DNA of 64,000 nucleotides from Actinospineispora acaciae DSM 45401 (GTDB lineage Bacteria > Actinomycetota > Actinomycetes > Mycobacteriales > Pseudonocardiaceae): contig NZ_JIAI01000006.1 in NCBI RefSeq assembly GCF_000620785.1, forward strand, positions 409,609-473,608, in the 5' to 3' direction. The translations under genes and the position numbers were made by a program. Of this stretch, positions 7,300 through 15,464 are shown piece by piece; the stretch's first letter is position 1; each line of letters opens with the position of its first letter. The notes beneath the pieces were generated by a model. The model was not told the DNA's origin, did not search any database, and was given only the letters and a program-made list of their open reading frames with translations.

Positions 7300-8064
7300 C
7301 TAATTGCTTCCCTCTCGGGTTTCGGGCACGGCGAGCTGCCATACTCGCTCGAACGACTCAAGATAGTGTTCCCACATTAGTCCGCCATCAAGACGTCGCA
7401 AATGTAGAACTGGGTTCTGGCCAGCGAGGGCACCGTAAGCGTGCCCATTGATCAATGCCTGGTCGTCGAAACGATATATCGAATTGTAGAGGATGGTCCC
7501 ATGAGTGCGAACCTGGACGTTCGGTAAGGTAACCACCTCCTGCAGGTAACGCCGCATCATCTGAACACGTCCTTCGAGGCCGCCAGTGGTCCCCTCTTCT
7601 TGAGCGCGTTGGATTACGGCGGCGGAGGTGTGGTCGCCAACGGCGAACCGGAATCGCACACCGGCCGCCGCCTTCGCGCGAATGACAGGTAGGAGATTGT
7701 GCTGCTCGACGAGGAACTGGCCTGAGAATACAAGTACATCGACTACGCGGTGTGCTGAGTGGATGAGTTCGGTCCAGATGTCGAACGGTACGGCTGACCG
7801 GGTCGGATAGAGGTGCACTAGCTCGCTTTCGCTGGTAGGACGTGTCCGCACGTCGCCAGCGAGCGACGGCCAGAGGTGCACCTCATCCACACTAAGCAAC
7901 TGCACGAGTTGGATGCGGTTGGTCCGATGTGGAGTCCGCGTCTCATCACCAATCCAGCGTTCGACCGTCTTCGGGTCGACTCCCACCCGGCTGGAGACGT
8001 CCTCGATGGTCAGGCCACTGGCGTGGATCGCTGCTCGAAGTCGATCGTTCGCCACGTCATCCAT
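7300..8064 (-). CDS. XRE-family regulator with C-terminal PLD-like/DUF5919 region
   Basis: This 254-residue regulator has an N-terminal helix-turn-helix (LRAAIHASGLTIEDVSSRVGVDPKTVERWI, residues about 10-40) typical of XRE proteins. The long C-terminal part (DVLVFSGQFLVEQHN…VRFRFAVGD) resembles the sensor region found in XRE proteins of actinomycete mobile elements. It probably controls the element's transfer genes or the linked Nudix gene. The reading frame is open upstream for 61 codons, but MDDVANDRLR is the natural start just before the HTH. It is coupled to the Nudix gene and lies 194 bases downstream of the GntR gene on the same strand. Confidence 0.8.
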   Translation of the reverse strand: MDDVANDRLRAAIHASGLTIEDVSSRVGVDPKTVERWIGDETRTPHRTNRIQLVQLLSVDEVHLWPSLAGDVRTRPTSESELVHLYPTRSAVPFDIWTELIHSAHRVVDVLVFSGQFLVEQHNLLPVIRAKAAAGVRFRFAVGDHTSAAVIQRAQEEGTTGGLEGRVQMMRRYLQEVVTLPNVQVRTHGTILYNSIYRFDDQALINGHAYGALAGQNPVLHLRRLDGGLMWEHYLESFERVWQLAVPETREGSN

Positions 8065-8258
8065 CTTGACGTACTTGAGGACGTCCTGGGGACGTTGCAG
8101 ACATTTCGTCCGTCGCTGAGACGTCTGGAACGATCCCGCGAGGTGCGGTGTAACCGTCCTCGGCTTCGCGGTCCCATTAATGCATGCGAGACACGTGGTG
8201 GTTGCCAAGAGCGCGAGGCCGAACGTTGAGATCTGGACCAGTCGCACGGTCTAGCGAG

Positions 8259-8603
8259 CTACGACTGGTGCTCCTGCTCGATGGCCTCCACTCTGCTGCG
8301 CAGATCGGCGACTTCGGACCGCAGGGCGTCGAGCGCGGTATGCACATCGGTGTCGTCGGGGGTCTCGGTCGGCAGGGTACGAACGAACGTCCCACGACCC
8401 GAAGCAGATTCCAAGATCCCCTCGTGCTGCAAGGCCTTGACCGCCGCGTGCACGGTCAGCTCGGCGATGCCGTACTCAGCGGAGAGCGCTCGGAGCGATG
8501 GGATCTTCTGGCCAACTGTGAACTCGCCAGCCGTGATCCGACGTCGGAGATCGTCTCTGACCTGCACGCTGAGCGGTTGCGCGCTCCGTTGATCGATCGC
8601 CAC
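8259..8603 (-). CDS. GntR-family repressor (KorSA-like)
   Basis: This 114-residue protein has a GntR winged helix: VQVRDDLRRRITAGEF, GQKIPSLRALSAEYGIAELTVHAAVKAL, and the wing GILESASGRGTFV (residues about 15-80). A short C-terminal coiled coil (DALRSEVADLRSRVEAIEQE) replaces the usual ligand domain. KorSA of pSAM2 is a GntR repressor that keeps transfer and replication genes silent; position and size support the same role. It is divergent from the spread/transfer operon starting at 8692, and the shared 88-base region contains a palindrome that is a likely operator. Confidence 0.85.
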   Translation of the reverse strand: MAIDQRSAQPLSVQVRDDLRRRITAGEFTVGQKIPSLRALSAEYGIAELTVHAAVKALQHEGILESASGRGTFVRTLPTETPDDTDVHTALDALRSEVADLRSRVEAIEQEHQS

Positions 8604-8635
8604 CCGCCAAGACTACAGCCCGCTTAGGCCACCAC

Positions 8636-8692
8636 ACAGCACCACAAGCACCCCTTGCCAACCAAAGCACCTTGTGGCACCTTAATGTGCCA
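8636..8692. promoter_or_regulatory. Putative GntR operator in the divergent promoter
   Basis: A perfect palindrome tggcac-cttaat-gtgcca (8675-8692) ends at the start codon of the first transfer-operon gene. Just upstream, agcacc-type hexamers recur with slightly different spacings. Location between the GntR gene and the tra operon fits a silencing operator; the -10/-35 elements are not clear. Confidence 0.5.
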
Positions 8693-9024
8693 TGAGTGGT
8701 TCGAGAGGAACTCACGCGATGGAGACCGTTCGCCTCAGCAAGCACGCCCGCGAGTTCATCGACGCAACCGACGACGTCACGTTCGCGCGTGACTGCGGAG
8801 ATGGCATGGACTTCCGGACCACGACCCGAGCTCAGTGGGACGTCGGCGCCGAGCTTCGCCGCACCGGCTTACGCCAGGAGCCCACGTCGTGGTTGTCGAT
8901 GTCGGAGGCGGAGCGCGCACAGATCCGCCCGCCTCGGCGTCGCACGCCGGCAGGGCTGTTGGTGCTGGTTCGTGGCGAGGGCGCTGACCGCCCAGTCTGT
9001 GGTGATGCGGGTGAGGCGGCGTGA
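8692..9024 (+). CDS. Hypothetical protein, first gene of transfer operon
   Basis: This 110-residue (or 101 from ATG 8719) soluble protein has no recognised domain. Its central part reads KHAREFIDATDDVTFARDCGDGMDF and the C-terminus is Arg/Pro-rich. An AGAGGA ribosome-binding site lies about 9 bases before ATG 8719, so the shorter form is quite possible. Its stop overlaps the next start (ATGA). It opens a chain of coupled genes running to the DUF2637 gene and is under the GntR-controlled promoter, which suggests a transfer or spread accessory. Confidence 0.6.
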   Translation: MSGSRGTHAMETVRLSKHAREFIDATDDVTFARDCGDGMDFRTTTRAQWDVGAELRRTGLRQEPTSWLSMSEAERAQIRPPRRRTPAGLLVLVRGEGADRPVCGDAGEAA

Positions 9025-9266
9025 TGGCCGGGGTGTTGGCGGAGATCGGCGCGTTGATGCGCTCGGCACCGCGCCCGAGTGCGCCGGCTGGTGATGTCGC
9101 GGCCTGGTACGAGCGTAAGGCCGAGCTGCTTGAGCATGTGGCGGCCGACCTGCTCGACAGGGGACCGGTGATGGGGGACGCCGGCTCGGATGCTGCGCGG
9201 TTCGTGTTGGAGGCGGGTCGTGCGCGTCGCCGCGCGTCTGCGCTGAGTGGGAAGGCGGCGGCGTGA
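9024..9266 (+). CDS. Small hypothetical transfer-operon protein
   Basis: This 80-residue helical protein includes AAWYERKAELLEHVAADL, a pattern seen in many small AICE proteins between the regulator and the spread genes. No motif points to an enzyme. Its start overlaps the preceding stop (ATGA) and its stop overlaps the next start in the same way. Confidence 0.6.
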   Translation: MAGVLAEIGALMRSAPRPSAPAGDVAAWYERKAELLEHVAADLLDRGPVMGDAGSDAARFVLEAGRARRRASALSGKAAA

Positions 9267-9565
9267 TGCGTACTCGTTCGATCCTGCTGTGGCCGTTCGC
9301 CCTGGCCTGGGGGCTGGTGCGGCTGATGTTCTGGCCCGCGCTGGTGCTCGGCGTGGCCTGGCTGTTCACGTACTTCGGGCTGTTGCCCTCGGGGTTGTTT
9401 GCGCTGCTGGTTGTTCTGGACGGGCTGTGGGCGTTGTGGTCGCTGCGGCTGTGGGCGGCGGTGGTCAAGGGCTCGATGCGCTCCATGGAGCGAGGCACCG
9501 TGACCATCCGCAACCAGGTGCCACGCCGGCGCGGGCGGGCTCGACGTCGGCGAGTGCGCCGATGA
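9266..9565 (+). CDS. Small membrane protein, Spd-like
   Basis: This 99-residue protein has two or three hydrophobic segments (LLWPFALAWGLVRLMFWPALVLGVAWLF and LPSGLFALLVVLDGLWALW) and a very basic C-terminal tail (RRRGRARRRRVRR) expected to be cytoplasmic. Such small basic membrane proteins in coupled operons are typical of the spread (spd) functions that move elements along the mycelium after TraB-mediated entry; assignment is by context. ATGA overlaps link it to both neighbours. Confidence 0.65.
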   Translation: MRTRSILLWPFALAWGLVRLMFWPALVLGVAWLFTYFGLLPSGLFALLVVLDGLWALWSLRLWAAVVKGSMRSMERGTVTIRNQVPRRRGRARRRRVRR

Positions 9566-9816
9566 GCACGACGACCGAGATCGCGGTCGCCGACAGGCTC
9601 GCGGTCAACAGCTCTCAGGTGTACCGCGTGTCCGGCCGCGAGGTCGGCAAGTCCGAGGTACTCGGGTCACTGGTCACACGATGGAACGACGACCCCGACC
9701 GGGACGCCATCGAGGTGGCCGGCGCGCTCCGGTCGGCGGCCGCGTTGTCCGGGCGCGGCACCGGCGCGGACCTGATCGAGGTCGCCGAGGTGGCCGAAGG
9801 TGGTGACCAGCGATGA
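9562..9816 (+). CDS. Small hypothetical transfer-operon protein
   Basis: This 84-residue soluble protein starts MSTTTEIAVADRLAVNSSQVYRV. It has no cysteine, signal or recognised fold, and ends in acidic helices (LIEVAEVAEGGDQR). The start overlaps the preceding stop and its stop overlaps the DUF2637 start, so it is a real member of the operon. Its role is unknown. Confidence 0.6.
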   Translation: MSTTTEIAVADRLAVNSSQVYRVSGREVGKSEVLGSLVTRWNDDPDRDAIEVAGALRSAAALSGRGTGADLIEVAEVAEGGDQR

Positions 9817-10580
9817 AGGTGCGCCGGTTGCTGTTGTTCGCGGTGATGTTGGGGGCGTTGTCGCTGTCGTTCCACGGCCAGGTGGCCTCGGTGGCTCCGC
9901 AGCTGGGTGTGCCGTTCGCGGTGGTGTTCGCCATCTCATATGACGTGGCTACGTTGCTCGCGCTGCACGAGGCCATGACCCCAGGCGTGAGCGGGCGGGT
10001 ACGGCGCTGGGCGTGGACGGTACTCATCCAGGCTGGTGGCACCGCACTGGGGCTCAACACTTGGTACGGGCTGTCGACCGGCATGCTGCCCAGCCCGGTC
10101 GCGGTCGCGGTGGGCGCGGGTCCGGTGATGCTCGCCTGGTCGCTGTCGCACCTATTCGCGTTGGTGCTCGCCGAGCGCACCGGACGCACCGGAAGCACCG
10201 GCGACGGCGCCGCTTCCCGGACCGCTTCCGCGGATTCCCACCCGTCCCCCCGCGAGCAGCAGCCTGGACCGGTGCTCGACGCTCCAGCCGCGCGGGCGCT
10301 GCCCGCCCCCGAGTGCCCTGGCGGCGTTGACGGGCCGGTGCCGGTTGCGGCCAGTCGCGGTGCGTCCGACGAGGACGCGCTGGTGGATCGGGCCGAGCGG
10401 CTGGAGCGCCAGGCCCGGGCCGCCTCGGGCGGGAAGCAGGGCATCTCCTACCGGGCAGCAGCCAAGCGGCTGCGGGTGCGCTACGGAACCGCTCGGGCAG
10501 CGCTGGACGCCGCCCGCTCCCGCCTCGACGCCGACGCCGCTCCTGAGACCCCACGGACCGGCGGCGCTACCGCCGCCTGA
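9813..10580 (+). CDS. DUF2637 membrane protein (spread protein)
   Basis: This 255-residue protein has an N-terminal membrane domain with four helices (LLLFAVMLGALSLSF; FAVVFAISYDVATLLALHEAM; WTVLIQAGGTALGLNTWY; VMLAWSLSHLFALVLA), which is the DUF2637 pattern. A long Pro/Ser linker follows, then a C-terminal helix-turn-helix-like segment (GISYRAAAKRLRVRYGTARAALDAARSRL). DUF2637 proteins are common next to traB in actinomycete elements and probably assist intramycelial spread. It is coupled to the preceding gene by an ATGA overlap. Confidence 0.8.
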   Translation: MKVRRLLLFAVMLGALSLSFHGQVASVAPQLGVPFAVVFAISYDVATLLALHEAMTPGVSGRVRRWAWTVLIQAGGTALGLNTWYGLSTGMLPSPVAVAVGAGPVMLAWSLSHLFALVLAERTGRTGSTGDGAASRTASADSHPSPREQQPGPVLDAPAARALPAPECPGGVDGPVPVAASRGASDEDALVDRAERLERQARAASGGKQGISYRAAAKRLRVRYGTARAALDAARSRLDADAAPETPRTGGATAA

Positions 10581-10626
10581 ACAACCCACCCAGACCCCGA
10601 TAGCCAAGTTGAAGGGAAGCATGTAG

Positions 10627-10983
10627 ATGGCTGAGCAGCAGAGGTTGGGCGAGCCGGAGTTCTTCTCCCCGCGCATGATCCGGGAGTACTGCGAGCGCGC
10701 CCGCAACTTCGTCCGGCCGCTGTTCCACGAGTTGCACGTCTCCGCCGAGGAGTTGGAGATGGTGTTGCGGGAGCTGCCGTCGAGCAACCCGCACGTGTTC
10801 GGGCAGGACTCGAAGGTGCGCGCCCGGTTGGTGGCCAACCACATGCGGCGGGCCGCGGACGGGGCCGAGGTGACCGCGGCGTCGCTGGTGCGGACCTACT
10901 TGTCGTTCCGCAAGCACTACATGCCCGAGATCCACCAGCGCGGCCAGCGCACCCGCCGCAAGTTCGACATCAACGACCAGTAG
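10627..10983 (+). CDS. Conserved AICE transfer-associated protein
   Basis: This 118-residue soluble protein is compact and helical, with the pattern FSPRMIREYCERARNFVRPLFHELH at the start and a TYLSFRKHYMPEIHQRG motif near the end. A GAAGGGA ribosome-binding site precedes the ATG by 9 bases. Proteins of this size directly before traB are widespread in actinomycete elements, but no biochemical function is known to me. It may be a cytoplasmic partner of TraB. Confidence 0.65.
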   Translation: MAEQQRLGEPEFFSPRMIREYCERARNFVRPLFHELHVSAEELEMVLRELPSSNPHVFGQDSKVRARLVANHMRRAADGAEVTAASLVRTYLSFRKHYMPEIHQRGQRTRRKFDINDQ

Positions 10984-11044
10984 CCAGCGCCCAGGCCCGG
11001 CCACACCAGTGGGCCGACGTCGATTACCTGGAGGGATTGTCCGG

Positions 11045-13204
11045 ATGGAGCTGTTCAGCCGTCGAGACCAGCGCGGTGGCGCTGGCGGTGGTGGCGGTGA
11101 CTTCGTGCCCACTGGTGAGGCCAAGTTTGGGTTCTACGTGCCGCGTAAGTACTGGGCCTCGCGTGTGGCCCCGTACGCGGCGGAGTGGGCCGGGCTGGTG
11201 GTGACCTGGCCGATCGGGTACTTCCTGCACTCCGGGCTGGGCGCGCCCGCCCGGGTGCCGTGGGCGTCGGCGTTCCTGGTGCTGCTGGGCACCGGGCTGT
11301 CGGCGTTGACCTGGCAGCTGGGTCGGGCGCGGGGCGCGTCGACGCGGTGGATGGCCACAGCGACGGTGGCGATCGGGGGGTTGTGGTTCCTGGTCGCCAC
11401 CGTGATCGGGCCGGCCGACCCGCTGCTGTTCTGGGTGTGGCTGCTGGGCGGGTCGACGTTGGCGCTGGCGTGGAACATCAAGTACGCGCTGCGCTCGGGT
11501 GAGGACGAGGGCACCAACGCCCTGTTCGAGAAGGTCGGGCTCGCCAAGGTCCGCACCGGGCAGGTCGAGGCCGCGCCCGGGTCGAACAAGGTCACCGTCC
11601 CGCTGTCGCTGCCCGCCGGCGAGGCGTCGGTGGAAGACGTGCAGAAGGCCACCGACCAGCTCGCCCAGGGGCTTCGGCTGCACAAGGGCTCGGTCCGGGT
11701 CACCCCCAACCAAGACGACCTGTCCCAGGCCACGATGACCATCGTCCCCACCGACGTGCTGCGCACCCCACAGCCGTGGCCGGGGCCGTCGCACCCGGGC
11801 GGGTCGATCACCGACCCGATCGTGCCGGGGCTGTATGAGGACAACGAGCCGGTGCGGCTGTGGCTGCCCGGCGACCCGAGCGCCAAGCGCAACGCCACCC
11901 ATGTGCAGATCAACGGCATGAACGGCGCGGGCAAGTCCGAGGCGGGCAAGCTCACGTGGGCGGAGATCCTCACCCGCCGCGATGTGGTGCTGGTCATCCT
12001 CGACCCGTCCAAGGGTGAGCAGACAGCCGGGTTCCTCCCGGACGACTCCGCTCACCTGATCATCGGCGAACGCCAGTGCCAGGCGTTCGTGCGTAAGGTG
12101 CCCGCGGCGATCTCCGCGCAGGCCCACCAGCTCGGCCAGTGGGGCTATGACCAGTGGGTACCCGAGGTCTACGACCGGTTCGGCATGCCGTATGTGGTGC
12201 TGTGGGTCGAGGAGGCCTCCAAGGTCCTCCAGGACGCCGCCACGTTGACCACCATCGCCGAGACCGCCCGCTCGGCCGGGTTCGCGCTGGCGCTCTCGCA
12301 GCAGCGCTCGACGTTCCGGCGGATGAACACCGACATCCGCGCCCAGCTCGGCGCCGGCTGGTGCTTCGGGGTCAAGGACCCCGACGACGCCGCGTTCTGC
12401 CTGTCCGACGAGGTGATCGACGCCGGCGCCCGCCCGGACCGGTGGAAGAACCGCCGCCCCGGCTGCTTCTACCTCGAAGCACCCGGCATCCCCGAGGAGC
12501 GGCTGGCCATGCCCGCCCGCACCTTCAACCGCGACACCGACCGGCTGATCCAGGCCATCGCCGCGCACGCCGGCATCCGCGCCCGCCTGTTCGGCACGAC
12601 CGCCGCCGCGCTCGGCCTGCCACCGCGCCCGGTGCGCACCACCACCATCCGCCCCAACCAGCCCGCCGGCCAGGCGGGTGACCAGCAAGGGGGAGATCAC
12701 GTCGTGTCCATCACCACCCTGCCCGACCCCAACCAGCCAGGCCTGCACCGGCCAGAGAGCGGTCACGACCCGGCGAGCGGAGTGAGCGCGGCCGAGCTCG
12801 CGGACGCGACCGACCTCGACGCGCTGGCCGAGCTACCCGACGACCTGGACGCCGCCGTGTTCGGGCTACCCACCGACCCCGAGCCCGACCTGGCCGGCGA
12901 CGGTGACACCAAGCTGCCAGAGGACCCGGACATCGCCGACGCCGCCCTGCCACGCAGCCGCCCGACCCGGGCCGAGGCGCGGGCGAAGCTGCGCGAGCTG
13001 GTCAACCGGCAGGCCGCGAAGGGGCTCACCGAGTTCTCCATCCGGGACCTGCCCGAGCCCGCGCAGCTGTTCGGGCGGGGCCGGTCGTGGCTGTCCGGGG
13101 AGCTGTCCCGGCTGGCCGACGCCGGCGTGCTGGAGGTGATCGGCCAGGACGGCAACGCCACCGTCTACCGCGTCCGCACCCGACACGAACGTAACGCAGC
13201 GTGA
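11045..13204 (+). CDS. traB: TraB-like FtsK/SpoIIIE DNA translocase
   Basis: This 719-residue hexameric motor is expected to move double-stranded element DNA from donor to recipient hypha. The N-terminal quarter has four hydrophobic helices (about residues 40-145). The motor domain carries Walker A G-x-NGAGKSE (about residues 291-299) and Walker B VVLWVEEASK (about 384-393). The C-terminal 65 residues form a winged helix (RSWLSGELSRLADAGVLEVIG), which in TraB recognises the 8-bp TRS repeats of the clt locus. ATG 11045 has a GGAGGG site upstream. A repeat-rich gap directly downstream is a good clt candidate. No relaxase is encoded, as expected for this transfer mode. Confidence 0.93.
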   Translation: MELFSRRDQRGGAGGGGGDFVPTGEAKFGFYVPRKYWASRVAPYAAEWAGLVVTWPIGYFLHSGLGAPARVPWASAFLVLLGTGLSALTWQLGRARGASTRWMATATVAIGGLWFLVATVIGPADPLLFWVWLLGGSTLALAWNIKYALRSGEDEGTNALFEKVGLAKVRTGQVEAAPGSNKVTVPLSLPAGEASVEDVQKATDQLAQGLRLHKGSVRVTPNQDDLSQATMTIVPTDVLRTPQPWPGPSHPGGSITDPIVPGLYEDNEPVRLWLPGDPSAKRNATHVQINGMNGAGKSEAGKLTWAEILTRRDVVLVILDPSKGEQTAGFLPDDSAHLIIGERQCQAFVRKVPAAISAQAHQLGQWGYDQWVPEVYDRFGMPYVVLWVEEASKVLQDAATLTTIAETARSAGFALALSQQRSTFRRMNTDIRAQLGAGWCFGVKDPDDAAFCLSDEVIDAGARPDRWKNRRPGCFYLEAPGIPEERLAMPARTFNRDTDRLIQAIAAHAGIRARLFGTTAAALGLPPRPVRTTTIRPNQPAGQAGDQQGGDHVVSITTLPDPNQPGLHRPESGHDPASGVSAAELADATDLDALAELPDDLDAAVFGLPTDPEPDLAGDGDTKLPEDPDIADAALPRSRPTRAEARAKLRELVNRQAAKGLTEFSIRDLPEPAQLFGRGRSWLSGELSRLADAGVLEVIGQDGNATVYRVRTRHERNAA

Positions 13205-13434
13205 CGGGCGCGCGGGTGAGTGGGCGCGGGCCGCCTGACGCGCGTGACGCGCACGCGTCAGACGTCTAACGCACCCGCTCACCCCGCGCTCAACGCGTGC
13301 GCGCGCACGTGCGCGCGGGCGTGCGCGCGCGAAACCCCCTAAACGATCAACCCCTCACAAGGCCGGGTGACCACCCCGGCCCAGCCCTACACACCCCCAC
13401 ACAGCTACACACAGTAACCATTGAGGAGAGTGTC
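13205..13434. repeat. Repeat-rich gap after traB: candidate clt/transfer locus
   Basis: This 230-base non-coding gap holds two repeat sets. TGACGCGC occurs at 13236-13243 and 13245-13252, followed by the inverted CGCGTCA (13254-13260). GTGCGCGCG occurs at 13297, 13309 and 13321, exactly 12 bases apart. TraB proteins bind short repeated octamers in a non-coding clt locus near traB, so this is the best clt candidate in the element. Confidence 0.6.
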
Positions 13435-14064
13435 ATGCCCTCAGGAGTGACCCCCGTTCCCGGACCCCGCCGCCGCACCGGCAAGCACAACGACCCGGCT
13501 GGTGACCCGCCGCCGGAGGTGGTGACCCCGGTCGAGCTGGACGAGTTCCTCGACCCGGACGCCGAGGCCGCCGACCAGCGGGCCGAGGGCGCGCGCCGGC
13601 GCCGCGAGCGGGCGCTGTTACGCGAGATCCGGGCCGGGCAGCAGACCGCGTTGGAGGCCATCCGGCAGGGCGAGGCCAAGGCCACCAGCCTGCTGGGCTT
13701 GTTCGGCGCCGCGCTGGCCGCCGCGCTGGTCCTGGCCACGCGCGCGAGCCTGAGCGGGTTCTCCGCCGTGGTGCTCGTGCTGGCCACCGTGCCGCTGCTG
13801 GGCGCGGTCGTCGTCCTGCTCGACGCGCTGCGCGCGCGGCTGCGAGGGGACCACGGGTTCGAGCGGTGGGCGCGGCTGCATCGCCACCCCGAGGCGCTGA
13901 TCGACCAGCTCGACCTGCCGCCGCGCTGCCAGATCCACGTGCAGGCCCGCCGGCTGGCCGACCTGTCCACGCTCGCCACGGCCAAGTTCCGCCGCACCAA
14001 CCTCGCCATCACGCTGCTGGTCGCCGGGCTGCCCCTGCTCGCCCTGGCCGCCCTCATCGCCTGA
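13435..14064 (+). CDS. Pycsar-effector-like (DUF5706-type) membrane protein
   Basis: This 209-residue protein has a charged, coiled N-terminal region (about 35-80) running into QGEAKATSLLGLFGAAL, then two adjacent membrane helices (about 83-103 and 108-130). A basic helical segment (GFERWARLHRHPEALIDQL) follows, and a last helix pair begins ATAKFRRTNLAITLLVAG. The 'K-A-xx-LL' entry to the first helix and the 'A-x-K-xxx-x-N' entry to the last are the DUF5706 pattern, a family that includes transmembrane Pycsar anti-phage effectors. No class III pyrimidine cyclase is nearby, but a GGDEF gene lies 1.4 kb downstream. It could equally be a spread protein. A GAGGAG site precedes the ATG. Confidence 0.65.
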   Translation: MPSGVTPVPGPRRRTGKHNDPAGDPPPEVVTPVELDEFLDPDAEAADQRAEGARRRRERALLREIRAGQQTALEAIRQGEAKATSLLGLFGAALAAALVLATRASLSGFSAVVLVLATVPLLGAVVVLLDALRARLRGDHGFERWARLHRHPEALIDQLDLPPRCQIHVQARRLADLSTLATAKFRRTNLAITLLVAGLPLLALAALIA

Positions 14065-14119
14065 CCCACGCGCCCGGGAACACCGCCCCGCGCTCGCTCC
14101 GACCAGGAGGGACTGCCCG

Positions 14120-14326
14120 ATGCACAAGAAGCTCAAGCCACGGCACTACTACGAGGGCCTGGCCCGTGACGCGCAGCTGGTCGCCGAGGCCCGCTACTGG
14201 GTCGAGGACTGCTGGCCTTACCACCGCGACATCGAAGAACTCGAAGAGATGCCCGACGCGATGGTCCTCAAGGGCGTGGACGCCCACTACGAGGGCGGGC
14301 TCGACCAGTTCATGGCGGACCGGTGA
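14120..14326 (+). CDS. Small acidic hypothetical protein
   Basis: This 68-residue protein (MHKKLKPRHYYEGLARDAQ…) has a helix-rich acidic centre (HRDIEELEEMPDAM). No motif is recognised. An AGGAGGG site precedes the ATG, and its stop overlaps the WhiB start (GTGA), so the two are probably produced together. Confidence 0.6.
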   Translation: MHKKLKPRHYYEGLARDAQLVAEARYWVEDCWPYHRDIEELEEMPDAMVLKGVDAHYEGGLDQFMADR

Positions 14327-14676
14327 ACCCGCCCGTGCGCAAGCTCTCTACCCGCCGGCCCGCGCCGGGGGAGGACCTGAACATCTTCGACCTGTTCGGT
14401 ATCGCCCGCCCACCGGACTGGACGGCCGAGGCCAGCTGCGCGAAGGCTGCCCACCCGGACGCGTGGTGGCCGGAGAAGGGCGACCCCGCCGCGTACTTCA
14501 GCGCCCAGGCCGCGCTGCGGATCTGCCGCGAACGCTGCCCAGTCCGCGACCAATGCCTGCAAACCGCCCTGGACAACCACGAAATCGAGGGCATCTGGGG
14601 CGGCACCACACCCCGCCAGCGCCGAACCATCCGCCGCCGTCACCGCCAGGACCAGACCAACCGGCCGGCGGCCTGA
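14323..14676 (+). CDS. WhiB-family iron-sulfur regulator
   Basis: This 117-residue protein has the four WhiB cysteines (C39, C68, C72 and C78 in SC…CRERCPVRDQC) that hold a [4Fe-4S] cluster, followed by the signature turn GIWGG (90-94) and a basic C-terminal tail for DNA contact. WhiB proteins act with the principal sigma factor to control development, redox and resistance genes; copies on mobile elements probably tune element or host transcription. It starts with GTG overlapping the previous stop. It is an intact, canonical member. Confidence 0.92.
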   Translation: MNPPVRKLSTRRPAPGEDLNIFDLFGIARPPDWTAEASCAKAAHPDAWWPEKGDPAAYFSAQAALRICRERCPVRDQCLQTALDNHEIEGIWGGTTPRQRRTIRRRHRQDQTNRPAA

Positions 14677-14759
14677 GGACCCGCCCCGGGGTCGCCACCC
14701 CACCGCGACCCGTCCCGCCAGCGCCGTTGACCTGACCGCCAGCCGAGGAGCACGAAGCG

Positions 14760-15464
14760 ATGTTCAACGAGGCCTGCCTGCACTTCCGCCGAACACCCAT
14801 CACCTCCATCACCGAGCTGGACACCACCGCGAAGAGCCTGGCCGAGTTCACCGGCCGGGTCGCGGACCTGTCCAGCCGCGCCGCCATCACCGCCCAAGAG
14901 ATCGCCATGAGCCGGCTGCCCCGGGATCACCGGCTCGCCCTGTGCTTCAGGGAAGCGTCGGAGGGGTTCGGGCAGGCCACTACACGGATAGCGCCGTGCT
15001 ACCACGCCCTGGTCACGGTCGCCGAGCACACCGACGCCGTGCGCGACCGGATCCGGCGGACCCACCAGGATCAACAACCACAGCCCTACCCGCACCGCGA
15101 CCCGCCGTCCAAGGGCATCCAGACCGCGCTGGCCGTCCTCGACCAACACCGCTCCCACCTGTACTCCCACCGGGCCGGGGGTCTACACAACGCCGCGGTC
15201 AGCTTCGCCGAGCTCTGTGTCCAGATCGGCCAGATCGCGGCGCTGCTGGCGTCCTCGGCCGACGAACAAGCCGCCAGCTACGACGAACCCGCCGGTGACC
15301 CTCACGTCGTCGAGCGCCTCACCGAGGCGGCAGCTCTCGCTCGTCGGATCGCGCGCGCCGCCACCCTGGCCAAGGACTACTTCCAGACCACCAGCGTGCA
15401 CACCGAAGCCGCCGTCAAACGGCTCCGCCGACGCGGATATGACCCGAACAAGGTGCCGCTGTGA
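14760..15464 (+). CDS. Hypothetical AICE protein
   Basis: This 234-residue, mainly helical soluble protein starts MFNEACLHFRRTPITSITELD. Long amphipathic helices cover most of its length (ELDTTAKSLAEFTGRVADLSS; AALARRIARAATLAKDYFQT), suggesting a helical bundle that might bind another protein. A GAGG site lies upstream. Its stop overlaps the GGDEF gene start (GTGA), making translational coupling likely. No family is recognised; a role in regulating the linked GGDEF protein is possible but unproven. Confidence 0.62.
   Translation: MFNEACLHFRRTPITSITELDTTAKSLAEFTGRVADLSSRAAITAQEIAMSRLPRDHRLALCFREASEGFGQATTRIAPCYHALVTVAEHTDAVRDRIRRTHQDQQPQPYPHRDPPSKGIQTALAVLDQHRSHLYSHRAGGLHNAAVSFAELCVQIGQIAALLASSADEQAASYDEPAGDPHVVERLTEAAALARRIARAATLAKDYFQTTSVHTEAAVKRLRRRGYDPNKVPL

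Noticed and set aside
13435..14064. Complete Pycsar defence operon
   Set aside because: The membrane protein resembles Pycsar effectors, but no class III nucleotidyl cyclase lies next to it; the nearest nucleotide enzyme is a GGDEF protein, so only a looser hypothesis is kept.
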